From contig JAFUQQ010000006.1 in the NCBI GenBank assembly GCA_017472285.1, positions 1 through 64,000 of the forward strand: a stretch of DNA of 64,000 nucleotides, in the 5' to 3' direction. Source of the DNA: Clostridia bacterium. Lineage in GTDB: Bacteria; Bacillota; Clostridia; Oscillospirales; CAG-272. This document shows positions 1 to 7,467 of this stretch, one piece after another; positions within the stretch are counted from its first letter, which is position 1; each line of letters begins with the position of its first letter. The translations under genes and the position numbers were made by a program. The notes under the pieces were generated by a model. It was not told where the DNA came from and ran no database searches. It saw only the letters and a list, made by a program, of their open reading frames with translations.

Positions 1-520
1 ATGATTCCTCCTTTTCTGAATTTTTCAGAGAAAAAGGCACGAAAAAAAGCGCAATACGCCCTTTCGTCATAAAAACAAAATAAACGTATTACGCTTTTCA
101 AGTGCAACCATTCCGATTTTACCCTCGGAACGACAGGCTCGTGCCTTTTTTTATTCGGCATCATCTAATCTACTCGGTCTGCCACTTTGTATACGGAACT
201 AACTTAACTAATCTAATCTTGACTTTTCCTTTTTCTATGAAATTGTGTGTTTATTGTAGCATAGAGCTTGATACAGATACAAGAAAGTCAACCCCAACAA
301 AATCAGTATTTTCCCAAACTTTCCAAAACTGAACCAAAACTCTACAGCTTTTAAAATAGAATAGCACGGATTTTTTGATTTGTCCACTTACGGAGCTGTC
401 CACTTTTGTGCTTTGGGTGGAGAGTTTTTGTTCAAAAGCTGACACTGCTATTTTGAGGGCTTACGGAAATCTGTATCGGCTCTATGCTTAGTTATAAAGA
501 TAACACATTCAATCTGTAAA

Positions 521-562
521 GTTAAGAACATTAGCTTGACAGTTTTATGATATGTTCTTAAC
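521..562. repeat. 11-bp perfect inverted repeat
   Basis: GTTAAGAACAT at 521-531 is matched exactly by ATGTTCTTAAC at 552-562, with a 20-bp centre. It could be a recombinase or regulator site, or the stem of a hairpin. No adjacent gene explains it. Confidence 0.6.
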
Positions 563-604
563 TCGTGCCGAACATTGACTTGCGCTATCTGCTATGAGGA
601 TAAC

Positions 605-632
605 AAAAAAGCTCCCTTTTGTAAAGGAAGCG
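605..632 (-). terminator. Probable intrinsic terminator, minus strand
   Basis: Read on the minus strand, a GCTTCCTTT / AAAGGGAGC stem with one bulge is followed by a run of six T. It would stop transcripts entering from the right. The gene it serves is not evident. Confidence 0.5.
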
Positions 633-725
633 AAAAAGGGGTTATGTAGGTAAAAAGGCAGTACGCGGAAGTTCATCAGATACCAAGCGGTAGCGCAACG
701 GTGCAAACGGTATAAAAACGATTAT

Positions 726-810
726 AAATCCAAAAAGCCGCCGAGCGTTTATGCGGGAGCTTGTGCAAGCGGATCAGCGCACAACTCCGCAACGCTCGGC
801 TTTGGATTTT
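726..810. repeat. Nested cruciform repeat 1
   Basis: The left arm at 726-749 pairs with the right arm at 791-810 around AACGCTCGG and its complement. Inside, GCGGGAGCTTGTGC pairs with GCGCACAACTCCGC. The result is a two-level hairpin about 85 bp long. Confidence 0.7.
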
Positions 811-827
811 TCTTTTTGTTCGGTTGT

Positions 828-894
828 CCGTGGCGTGTGCTTGGCTCGGCGAGCGTAGCGAGCCGACTTGTATCAAGACAAGCACACGCCACGG
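828..894. repeat. Nested cruciform repeat 2, 16-bp perfect outer stem
   Basis: CCGTGGCGTGTGCTTG at 828-843 is perfectly complementary to 879-894. The loop holds two smaller hairpins: GCTCG/CGAGC at 844-863 and CTTG/CAAG near 867-876. The folded form is a three-armed cruciform. It lies only 18 bp from cruciform 1, so the two probably belong to one mobile-element end. Confidence 0.75.
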
Positions 895-944
895 TGCCAA
901 AGTTATTATTTTTTCTTTATATTGGCTTTTTTCTTCCAAACGAC

Positions 945-973
945 TTGATATTCCGCAAAAAATATGGTATAAT
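945..973 (+). promoter_or_regulatory. Strong sigma-A promoter before structured leader
   Basis: TTGATA at 945-950 and TATAAT at 968-973 are separated by exactly 17 bp. Transcription would start near 980, at the first base of the long inverted repeat, and run towards the genes at 1202, 1424 and 2490. Confidence 0.75.
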
Positions 974-978
974 AAAAA

Positions 979-1179
979 CGCTAAACTAACTTAATAGAAA
1001 AACGCTCTTTCTATATCCAAGGGGGTACTATACCCTTTTGTATATTCCTATCGTTAGAATTTGATAAAAATGCAAATTCCACTTGATAGGATATACAGAA
1101 ATGTTTTTCTATGTAAGGTTAGTTTAGCGACTCGGAGTTTGCGTTTTTTGTGCGTTGGCTCCGGTCAGCGCACTTTTTA
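979..1179 (+). promoter_or_regulatory. Long structured 5' leader ending in an attenuator-like terminator
   Basis: The outer arm CGCTAAACTAAC at 979-990 pairs exactly with 1118-1129. The stem continues with ATAGAAAAAC (994-1003) against GTTTTTCTAT (1103-1112). Inner elements include GGGTACTATACCC at 1023-1035 and TGTATATTCCTATC against GATAGGATATACA, which compete with the outer pairing. A separate hairpin GTGCG...CGCAC followed by TTTTTAATTTT lies at 1150-1179, just before the first ribosome site. Promoter, alternative pairings and terminator in this order suggest conditional read-through, by analogy with attenuated leaders on resistance and transposon genes. I recognise no known riboswitch class. 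Confidence 0.6.
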
Positions 1180-1201
1180 ATTTTGCATAAGGAGAACAGC
1201 T

Positions 1202-1384
1202 ATGAGTTTTAGATCAAGAGTTTATCACACTACAAAAATTGGAAAAGGTAAAAGAATTGTATCCTCTGTTAGCACATCAGATTATTTCCTTTGGGAAATA
1301 ATCAAATTCATTTGTAAAGCTTGCTTCTATATTATGTTCTTTTGGCTGATAATCCCTATAAAATTGATTTTCAGAAAAAAATAA
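1202..1384 (+). CDS. Small membrane protein, 60 aa
   Basis: A short protein with a basic, polar N-terminal half containing KIGKGKRIVSSVS and one hydrophobic segment at about residues 33-55 (ICKACFYIMFFWLIIPIKLI), ending in a basic tail. The N-terminal pattern loosely resembles DUF4236-type small proteins, but this is only an impression. The ribosome site AAGGAG at 1189-1194 is well placed for the ATG. It is the first gene after the attenuated leader and probably shares a transcript with the lipoprotein at 1424. Function unknown. Confidence 0.6.
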   Translation: MSFRSRVYHTTKIGKGKRIVSSVSTSDYFLWEIIKFICKACFYIMFFWLIIPIKLIFRKK

Positions 1385-1423
1385 CCATTCTAAAAAATAA
1401 CCATTCTACAATAGGAGTATTTG

Positions 1424-2464
1424 ATGAAAAAGTTTATAGCTCTAATGATAGCAGTTCTTCTATGTTTCTGCTTTGTTTCTTGTGATGATGAATATGATTA
1501 TTCAAACGATTGGAACGACTTTGAAAATGATAATCAAGAAAACAATTCCAATAACACTCAGAACAATAACACAACAACCTCAAACGAAATAAGTTTACCC
1601 GCTTCGTCAAGTGATTATGAAAATCAAGCCTACACAGATGTACTCGATGATTTTGAAACGGCAGGATTTACAAATATAAAGTTAAAAGTCATATATGATT
1701 TAGTCACGGGATGGTTAACTTCTGATGGCGAGATAGAAGAAGTTTTAGTAAATGGTGCTTCATCGTTTACAAAGGGAGATGTTTATCCAAAAGATACGGA
1801 AATCATTATTGCATATCATACTTGGGCAAGTGATGAACCTCAAATAACAATGCCTAATTATTCGTGGTATTATGATGATGGTTGGACAGTAGAGGAATTG
1901 GTATCGCACTTTGAGCAACTTGGATTTACCAACATAGAAATTGCCACGACGATAGACTCTGGAACATTCTCAAAATTTCATCAAGAAGGCGAAATTTATA
2001 ATGTTGAAATAGAAGATACATTTCTTGGTGGATGGGATAGTGGCGATGTTTTCGGTGCTACCTCGCTAATCACCATTACATATTACGAAAGAACGCCTAC
2101 ATTGACGATAGATAATTGTCCCGATTTAGCAAGTGTTTTGTCAAGCAAAGATATGATGTATACAGACTTTGCAGAGAAATACGATGGACAATTCATTGAA
2201 TTTGATGGATATGTAACAACATCATACAGTTACATGGGTGGTACAAGCTATATTATTGAAGTTACTGGCGGCGATTACAGCGAAAATGGCTCAAATGGTT
2301 GGATTTTTAGAGTTGATGTAGAGCAAACTGTTGGTGATGAAGCATATATCAATAAAAATATCGAAAAAGGCGCAAATGTTAAAATAATCGGCAAAATTGA
2401 TGATTACCATACAGATTATTACGATATGATTTGTATTGATGCCGCCTATTTGATGGAAAGATAG
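1424..2464 (+). CDS. DUF4839-type lipoprotein with two PASTA-like repeats
   Basis: The protein begins with a lysine pair, a hydrophobic stretch and a lipobox ending in SC near residue 20, so it should be a lipid-anchored surface protein. A low-complexity Asp/Asn/Thr linker follows. Next come two related blocks of about 75 residues (roughly 60-135 and 140-225), each with a 'DxFExxGFTNI' helix, like the PASTA-like repeats found in clostridial surface lipoproteins. The last 115 residues (from NCPDLASVL) match the DUF4839 pattern: a cysteine-proline start, FAEKYDGQFIEFDGYV and a final beta-barrel-like section. I chose the ATG at 1424 rather than the TTG at 1421 because AGGAG at 1413-1417 is then 6 bp upstream. 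A tandem AACCATTCTA repeat lies just before the gene. Ligand unknown. Confidence 0.75.
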   Translation: MKKFIALMIAVLLCFCFVSCDDEYDYSNDWNDFENDNQENNSNNTQNNNTTTSNEISLPASSSDYENQAYTDVLDDFETAGFTNIKLKVIYDLVTGWLTSDGEIEEVLVNGASSFTKGDVYPKDTEIIIAYHTWASDEPQITMPNYSWYYDDGWTVEELVSHFEQLGFTNIEIATTIDSGTFSKFHQEGEIYNVEIEDTFLGGWDSGDVFGATSLITITYYERTPTLTIDNCPDLASVLSSKDMMYTDFAEKYDGQFIEFDGYVTTSYSYMGGTSYIIEVTGGDYSENGSNGWIFRVDVEQTVGDEAYINKNIEKGANVKIIGKIDDYHTDYYDMICIDAAYLMER

Positions 2465-2489
2465 TATCAAAAAGGAGCAGTGATTAAAT

Positions 2490-2702
2490 ATGGGAAAAGG
2501 GTTAGATTTCTTTCGGGAGATTGTCAACGGCGTGGTTGACGAAAGGGCTTTGAACTACGGAGTTTGCAAAGCAGTTGATATTTTGTTGGATTTGAAAATT
2601 GAGGACGAGCAAATTAAGCAGATATTAGTTAAGCACTTCGATATACGTTATAGTGAAGCAGAAAACGTACTTAACGAAGCCAAAGAATACCGCAAAAAAT
2701 AA
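2490..2702 (+). CDS. Small helical protein of unknown function, 70 aa
   Basis: A 70-residue acidic, wholly helical-looking protein with no membrane segment or cysteine cluster. The C-terminal half (DEQIKQILVKHFDIRYSEAENVLNEAKEYRKK) looks like a short helical bundle or DNA-binding accessory domain. A clear AGGAG at 2473-2477 precedes the ATG. It follows the lipoprotein by 25 bp and is followed by a strong terminator, so it is the last gene of the transcript. I do not recognise the family; similar small proteins are common cargo in clostridial mobile elements. Confidence 0.6.
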   Translation: MGKGLDFFREIVNGVVDERALNYGVCKAVDILLDLKIEDEQIKQILVKHFDIRYSEAENVLNEAKEYRKK

Positions 2703-2755
2703 TGGTCGTTTTACGTTCCAACCGCTCCGCCAAGAGCTTAACCGCTCAAAAATTT

Positions 2756-2794
2756 AGCCATCGTCTAAAAATATAGACGATGGCTATCTTTTTT
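2756..2794 (+). terminator. Intrinsic terminator after the 2490 gene
   Basis: A perfect 11-bp stem, AGCCATCGTCT (2756-2766) with AGACGATGGCT (2775-2785), is followed by ATCTTTTTTG. Confidence 0.85.
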
Positions 2795-2849
2795 GACTTT
2801 TTAAAGTTCTCGCAAACTTCTTGTTTTTCTCTCATTTTCGCTGTTTTCA

Positions 2850-2902
2850 GGGTGTCAAAACGGGTGTCAAAACACTTTTTGGGTGTCAAAATGGTGTCAA
2901 AT
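2850..2902. repeat. Four direct copies of GGTGTCAAA
   Basis: GGTGTCAAA occurs four times within 53 bp, at about 2851, 2864, 2882 and 2893, with irregular spacing. On the minus strand the segment reads as a Phe-Asp-Thr-rich open stretch. It could be the tail of a lost integrase or a protein-binding array; the sequence does not decide. Confidence 0.6.
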
Positions 2903-2924
2903 TTCTCTGAATTTTTTTCGACCA

Positions 2925-2976
2925 AAAATAAGGTCGCACAAGCCGCGAATCTGCGGTCCTTGTGCGACCTTATTTT
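2925..2976. terminator. 17-bp-stem hairpin, terminator-like both ways
   Basis: AAAATAAGGTCGCACAA at 2925-2941 is exactly complementary to 2960-2976, with an inner CCGC/GCGG stem. T-rich sequence follows on the plus strand (TTATTTTATTTTTG), so it may terminate transcription or mark an element boundary. Confidence 0.65.
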
Positions 2977-3229
2977 ATTTTTGCTTTGTGCGAAGGAGGG
3001 CGCGCAAGCGCGCCATGGCTTGGAAAGGCGGTCGATCTGTCGATTCTGACTTTTGCATTTAATGCACGGTTCTTTCCTTCTTGCGCCCTTGGCGGTAGGA
3101 GTTTTCTTCTTCCGCCTCTGCGGAGGCTATACATTTGCCTCGAGGCAAATGTGCATAAGAAACGAGCGTCTCTTCTTTTTTAACCTTTAAATTCAGTTTA
3201 TTTCTTTATTTAAACATGCTCATCAATTG

Positions 3230-3258
3230 TTGACAAAAAGTACTTTTTAATTTATAAT
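3230..3258 (+). promoter_or_regulatory. Consensus sigma-A promoter for the 3297 operon
   Basis: TTGACA at 3230-3235 and TATAAT at 3253-3258 are separated by 17 bp, about 40 bp upstream of the ATG at 3297. Confidence 0.85.
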
Positions 3259-3296
3259 AAAATAAAACTTTATTATTAAAAATTGGAGACACTTAT

Positions 3297-3809
3297 ATGA
3301 AAATTAAAGATTATCAATATTTTTATGAACAATCTATTGATCGAAATAAATCTTTGGATAGTAAACTTTTCGCAACATTTGCTGTCGAATGTGTACTAGC
3401 TAGCGCAATAGTATATTTTTCAAAAGATATCACATTAACCCCCAGTAATTTTCCAGAATCTTTATTTTTAATAACCGTTTTAGGTACTATCATTACATAT
3501 ATGATCGCCGTTGTATATATTTTAAAAGCAACATTGGACAGTGAATTTTCATATATTAATCTTGAAGAATTAGAACATACTATACAATACATAAATTCTT
3601 TACAAGCTCAAGTAACTGTAGACAAAAAAATTGTTAATAAAAAAATCAATAACATCATAAAAGAAACATATCGCAAACCAACTGTTTTTAATAAAGAGTA
3701 CAATATAAAAAAAGAAAAGAGAATAAATTACTGCATTTCCTGGACTTTTATAAGTTTTTGTTTATTTGTTTTATCGGTTTGCATCCACATAATTTTAATA
3801 AATATATAG
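3297..3809 (+). CDS. Small membrane protein with cytosolic helical region, 170 aa
   Basis: There are three predicted membrane segments: about residues 24-43, 56-78 and 148-169. The N-terminal 22 residues form an amphipathic helix (QYFYEQSIDRNKSLDSK), and a charged helical region of about 65 residues lies between the second and third segments. This layout recalls small multi-membrane proteins that act as effectors in bacterial defence or immunity operons, but no motif proves it. GGAG at 3284-3287 lies before the ATG and a perfect promoter is upstream. The gene is very AT-rich compared with the chromosome to the right, which indicates transfer. It is co-transcribed with the gene at 3821 across a gap of 11 bp. 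Confidence 0.65.
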   Translation: MKIKDYQYFYEQSIDRNKSLDSKLFATFAVECVLASAIVYFSKDITLTPSNFPESLFLITVLGTIITYMIAVVYILKATLDSEFSYINLEELEHTIQYINSLQAQVTVDKKIVNKKINNIIKETYRKPTVFNKEYNIKKEKRINYCISWTFISFCLFVLSVCIHIILINI

Positions 3810-3820
3810 AGGAGATTTCT

Positions 3821-4192
3821 ATGAGAACTACAAATAAAAAGAAAAAATTCCCTATAAGACAACACCAAGCTTTCTCAAAAATAGTCAAAGAAACAGTTAA
3901 TGAATCTATAAAAAAGAATCCTAATATTGTTTATATTAATAATGAGGATTATAACATTATAAAAAAAAGAGTGGAAAATGTAATAAAAAACCCATCATAT
4001 AATAGAAATAGAAGCAAGATGCTTAAAAGAAGGAACAATACAGATGTAAAATCCTGCCAAGTTGTTTTTGCACCTTCTGAAACAGTTAACACCAATTTAT
4101 CTTACGAACAGTTTAGCGCATTATGTCCTTCAGCACCTGACCCAATAATTGTCAAAGGGTCATTTTTCAAAAGCAATAAACAAAAAAGATGA
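3821..4192 (+). CDS. Basic protein of unknown function, 123 aa
   Basis: The start was set at the ATG at 3821 because GAGGAG ends 8 bp before it; an upstream in-frame start would overlap the previous gene by 52 bp. The product is strongly basic at the N-terminus (RTTNKKKKFPIRQHQ), has a helical middle with YNIIKKRVENVIKN, and a less charged C-terminal part with two cysteines. The basic character would fit nucleic acid binding. AT-rich like its partner at 3297, and clearly the second gene of that operon. Family not recognised. Confidence 0.6.
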   Translation: MRTTNKKKKFPIRQHQAFSKIVKETVNESIKKNPNIVYINNEDYNIIKKRVENVIKNPSYNRNRSKMLKRRNNTDVKSCQVVFAPSETVNTNLSYEQFSALCPSAPDPIIVKGSFFKSNKQKR

Positions 4193-4195
4193 GGA

Positions 4196-4462
4196 TTGAA
4201 AATCAATCCTCATCTCAGCCTGTCGAAAAAGTCCATCTTTAGAGGTGAACTTTTTTCAATAGTTGAAGGTATTTATATAGAATATTGGGGAATGAATACA
4301 CCAGAATATCTAAAAAACAAAAAAAGAAAAATCGAACAATACAAAAAATATGATATCCCTCTTATACAAATTGAAAAAGACGATATCAATGACATCAAAG
4401 GTTTAACAATACGTATTAAAAGAGAAATAGAATACTTAAAAAGTAAATATTTCAGCAGATAA
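4196..4462 (+). pseudogene. Fragment of a restriction-nuclease-like protein
   Basis: Only a TTG start is available and the first 28 codons look unrelated to the rest. From IYIEYWGM onward the sequence has the pattern of the C-terminal half of a PDDEXK-like nuclease domain often attached to helicases: a beta-strand ending in E-Y-W-G, then a charged helix (NKKRKIEQYKKYDIPLIQI) and a strand plus D-D-I-N-D-I. The upstream half of the catalytic core is absent, so I read it as a truncated remnant. It sits between the 3297 operon and the integrase remnant. It could instead be a short intact gene, but the start signals are weak. Confidence 0.45.
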
Positions 4463-4479
4463 ATACAAAGGAGGTCCCA

Positions 4480-4818
4480 ATGTTCAAACGCGCCGATGGT
4501 CGTTGGTGCGAAAAAAGACAAGATTTTGCAAAGAAAACCGTTACGACACAGCTTCTCGTTTTGAATCTTATCTTCAAATATGCGAAATTTAACGACCGAG
4601 GCTCTAACAACCCTTGCGAGCTGATAGAACCTCCCAAGAACCTCAAAAAGACCAAAAGACAAATGCCAACCGAAGCAGATATCCAAACTCTCCTTCTAAG
4701 CCAAGAGAAAAAAGCCTTGATTTTGTATCGGCATGATGCAATTCAGGTTTTTTCTTTGCATATTATGCCGAAATGCTTCCCCGCTTTTCTCATTTTGTTA
4801 TTAAAAATGTTTCAATAA
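4480..4818 (+). pseudogene. Tyrosine integrase remnant, internally deleted and truncated
   Basis: A strong AAGGAGG precedes the ATG, and the first codons (MFKRADGRWCEK) are the usual opening of clostridial phage- and transposon-type integrases. The frame then jumps directly into the SAM-like core-binding region (TVTTQLLVLNLIFKYAKF, then NPCELIEPPKNLKKTKR and PTEADIQ), so about 80-100 residues are missing. After about residue 75 the match ends in unrelated sequence, and the whole catalytic domain with its R-H-R-Y residues is absent. It cannot recombine DNA. It marks 1-4910 as a decayed integrated element. Confidence 0.75.
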
Positions 4819-4873
4819 ATTTTTCAAACATCAAAAGAAAAAATAAAATTCTCTCAAAAAATTTTGAGATTCA

Positions 4874-4912
4874 CCGAAACCCTGACAATTGCTTGTCAGG
4901 GTTTCGGCATAA
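4874..4912. terminator. Bidirectional intrinsic terminator
   Basis: CCGAAACCCTGACAA (4874-4888) pairs perfectly with 4893-4907 over a 4-base loop. It lies just past the stop of the minus-strand sigma factor and closes the mobile island on the left. It has few T residues on either side, so its strength is uncertain. Confidence 0.65.
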
Positions 4913-4914
4913 TT

Positions 4915-5478
4915 TCATCCATGATGAATACCTCTTTGCTTTAATTCTTCAACTAAAATATTCTTTCCTCTGTATAAACGTGTCCAAACCGTCTTTTCAT
5001 TGATATTCAATTGTTCTGCAATCGATTTTGCGTCAAAGCCTTGTAAATATGCCATTATCATAATATCTTTATATTTGTCATCCATATTATGTATCACTTT
5101 GACAATCGTTTCATGCCGTTCTCTGCTGCAAACCAGATACATCAGATCGTCAGAAACATATTCTTTCGGATTATATTCGATAGGCTCCAACATTCCGTTG
5201 TATGCATGATTGCTGTTCGCAACGTCGATCGCTTTATATTCTACGGTCTTCATGATATAGGTTGCAATCGCGGCATCCTCACGACATTGGATCTGAGAAA
5301 TATTTTGCGCGATCTGAAGCCATGCAGTCTGAAACGCATCTTCTGCATCGTATGGATTATGATTCAATAATTTTAAAGCACGACGCATTGTTGCATTTTT
5401 ATACCGTTCGTAAATATCATTAAAAATCAATTTGTCTTCTTCGGTTTCAATCGTCAATAGAAAAATTTGTAACATCAT
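4915..5478 (-). CDS. ECF-type sigma factor, 187 aa
   Basis: The protein has the two regions of extracytoplasmic-function sigma factors. Region 2 lies at about residues 15-85 (YERYKNATMRRALKLL, then YDAEDAFQTAWLQI) and recognises the -10 element. Region 4 lies at about 125-180 (LQGFDAKSIAEQLNINEK followed by VWTRLYRGKNIL), a helix-turn-helix for the -35 element. The ATG at 5478 was chosen because GAAAGGA lies 5 bp upstream. It is divergent from the ABC exporter pair at 5692, with about 210 bp between, so the exporter is a plausible target. A TATAAT lies upstream on the minus strand near 5523-5528. No anti-sigma gene is adjacent; a DUF4367 protein of the kind often paired with such factors is at 17774, but far away. 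Confidence 0.85.
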   Translation of the reverse strand: MMLQIFLLTIETEEDKLIFNDIYERYKNATMRRALKLLNHNPYDAEDAFQTAWLQIAQNISQIQCREDAAIATYIMKTVEYKAIDVANSNHAYNGMLEPIEYNPKEYVSDDLMYLVCSRERHETIVKVIHNMDDKYKDIMIMAYLQGFDAKSIAEQLNINEKTVWTRLYRGKNILVEELKQRGIHHG

Positions 5479-5621
5479 TGATATCCTTTCGCAAAAAAAT
5501 AATATAATCATTAATAATTGTATTATAACACAACTTTCTCCATTTTTCATCTCAAAATTTAAAAAATAAGTAGTTTTTATAGAAGAATTTTTATTCGTTA
5601 TGCAAAATCTTGTCAGTTCTA

Positions 5622-5650
5622 TTGTTTTTTTCGGTAAAATATGGTATGCT
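5622..5650 (+). promoter_or_regulatory. Probable promoter of the ABC exporter pair
   Basis: TTGTTT at 5622-5627, a 17-bp gap and TATGCT at 5645-5650 lie about 42 bp before the ATG at 5692. The -35 is weak, which would suit help from a regulator. Confidence 0.5.
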
Positions 5651-5691
5651 AAACTCATCGCTATATCATTGTGTCAAGAAAGGAATTTCTT

Positions 5692-7464
5692 ATGATTTTT
5701 GGAAAACACATCAATCGATACTATCTGAAATATGCATGGGCATTGCTGATCGGTCTTATCGCACTTGTTTTCGTGGATATTTTTCAGTTGAAAGTACCCG
5801 AATTTTATGGCATGGTCATCAACGGAATGACTTACGGAGAAGTGACCGTGGATGGCATTGTACATACGTTTGATATGGATTTTTTATTGGATAAAATCTG
5901 TGCGCCGATGTTGTTTGTCGTATTGTTTCTGGCATTCGGACGTTTTGTATGGCGCATATGCTTTTTCGGTTCGGGCATCCGTGTCGAAACGCATTTGCGA
6001 AGCAGAATGTTCGATCATTGCAAAAATCTTTCGCAGCATTATTATCAGGTCAATAAAGTCGGCAATCTGATGTCTCTTTTCACAAACGATCTGGAGACTG
6101 TACAGGATTGTTTTGGTTCGGGAATCATGATGGTCTTTGATGCACTCTTTCTCGGCGGACTTGCTATCATCAAAATGTTCCGCATGGATGCGTTTCTGAC
6201 GTTACTCTCCTTGATTCCGATGGCATTGCTTTTGGCGGTCGGCACGATCGTCGGCAAATATATGATGAAAAAATGGGAAGAAAGACAAGCGGCATTCTCT
6301 GCCCTTTCAGATTTTTCACAGGAAAGTTTTTCGGGTATTGCCGTTATCAAAGCCTTTGTCAAAGAATTTTTGGAGCTCTGGGCATTCAAAAAGCTCAATA
6401 AACAAAATGAAAAAGCCAATGTAGCATATACAAAAAGTTCTACACTTTTGCATATCTCCGTCACGCTTTTTGTGGAAAGTGTCATCTGTGTCATTCTCGG
6501 TTATGGTGGTTATCTCGTTTATAAAGATGCCTTCAATGCAGGACAGCTTGTGGAATTCATCGGTTATTTCACATCGATCATCTGGCCCATCATGGCAATT
6601 TCTCAATTGATCGATATGCGTGCGCGCGGTCAGGCATCTCTCGGAAGAATCAGCGCGCTTTTAGACGAAAAAATCGAAGTATTTGACAGAGATAACATCA
6701 AACAGATCGAAAAACTGGGCGGTAATATCGAATTCCGTGGTTTGACATTCCGTTATCCCGACGGCGATTATGATGTGCTCAAAAATGCCTCCTTTACGAT
6801 CAAAGCGGGTGAAAACGTCGGTATCATCGGTAAAACCGGTGCTGGCAAAACCACAATCGTGGATTTGATTCTGAGAACGTATAACGTCCCCGACGGAACG
6901 GTGTTCCTTGACGGAGAAGATGTCAACCGTATTCCCATTCGTACCGTCAGAAAATATGCCGCATACGTTCCGCAGGATAATTTCCTTTTCAGCGATACCA
7001 TTGAAAACAATATCGCCTTTGCCACGGACGGCGGTACGTTTGAAGACGTTCAGAAAGCGGCAATGCTTTCCGATATCCATCAGAATGTCACGGAATTCAG
7101 CGAAGGTTATCAGACCGTCCTCGGTGAACGAGGTGTGACGGTATCGGGCGGACAGAAACAGCGTATCTCTATCGCAAGAGCCTTGATGAAGGATGCCGCC
7201 ATTTTGATTCTGGACGATTCCGTTTCCGCCGTCGATACCAAAACGGAGCGCGCCATTCTTGGAAATCTCAGAAAAACAAGAAAAAATAAAACGACCATTC
7301 TGATCGCTCACCGTATTTCCACGGTGGAACAGATGGATAAGATCATTTTCATTGATGACGGAGAGATCCGTGCAGTCGGTACACATCAAGTGCTTTATGA
7401 AACGTGTGAAGAATACCGCACGATGGTCGAGCTGCAAAAGCTCGAAGAAGAAAAGGAGGGTTAA
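5692..7464 (+). CDS. Heterodimeric ABC exporter subunit with degenerate Walker B
   Basis: A fused membrane and ATPase half-transporter. The membrane domain with six helices covers about residues 1-300 and the nucleotide-binding domain about 340-590. Walker A is GKTGAGKTT, the signature is VSGGQKQR, and Walker B reads ILILDDSVSAVD: the catalytic glutamate is aspartate, exactly as in the degenerate subunit of BmrCD/TM287-288/LmrCD exporters. This subunit should bind ATP but hydrolyse it poorly at its own site. I chose the ATG at 5692 (AAAGGA 7 bp upstream) rather than the GTG at 5671. The next gene starts 3 bp after the stop and supplies the catalytic partner. Likely substrates in the family are drugs, lipids or peptides; none can be named here. 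Confidence 0.9.
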   Translation: MIFGKHINRYYLKYAWALLIGLIALVFVDIFQLKVPEFYGMVINGMTYGEVTVDGIVHTFDMDFLLDKICAPMLFVVLFLAFGRFVWRICFFGSGIRVETHLRSRMFDHCKNLSQHYYQVNKVGNLMSLFTNDLETVQDCFGSGIMMVFDALFLGGLAIIKMFRMDAFLTLLSLIPMALLLAVGTIVGKYMMKKWEERQAAFSALSDFSQESFSGIAVIKAFVKEFLELWAFKKLNKQNEKANVAYTKSSTLLHISVTLFVESVICVILGYGGYLVYKDAFNAGQLVEFIGYFTSIIWPIMAISQLIDMRARGQASLGRISALLDEKIEVFDRDNIKQIEKLGGNIEFRGLTFRYPDGDYDVLKNASFTIKAGENVGIIGKTGAGKTTIVDLILRTYNVPDGTVFLDGEDVNRIPIRTVRKYAAYVPQDNFLFSDTIENNIAFATDGGTFEDVQKAAMLSDIHQNVTEFSEGYQTVLGERGVTVSGGQKQRISIARALMKDAAILILDDSVSAVDTKTERAILGNLRKTRKNKTTILIAHRISTVEQMDKIIFIDDGEIRAVGTHQVLYETCEEYRTMVELQKLEEEKEG

Positions 7465-7467
7465 ACG

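Larger units (their letters stand above)
1..1201. other. Gene-free left flank of a decayed mobile island
   Basis: I see no convincing gene in this stretch: the open frames lack ribosome sites and resemble no family. What it does hold is structured DNA: an 11-bp inverted repeat, two nested cruciforms, a minus-strand terminator, and then a strong promoter that reads into a long structured leader. Dense palindromes, AT-rich gaps and the integrase remnant at 4480 suggest the worn end of an integrated element. Confidence 0.6.
2703..3296. other. Intergenic region rich in repeats
   Basis: No gene is supported here. The stretch contains the terminator at 2756, four GGTGTCAAA repeats, a 17-bp-stem hairpin, a 20-bp perfect palindrome (CATTTGCCTC/GAGGCAAATG near 3132-3151), several small GC-rich hairpins and, at its right end, the promoter for the next operon. 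Confidence 0.6.

Noticed and set aside
102-994. Short open frames in the left flank
   Set aside because: They lack ribosome sites, overlap palindromes and read as low-complexity sequence.
2850-2902. CRISPR-like array from the GGTGTCAAA repeats
   Set aside because: Repeats are only 9 bp, with irregular gaps of a few bases and no spacers.
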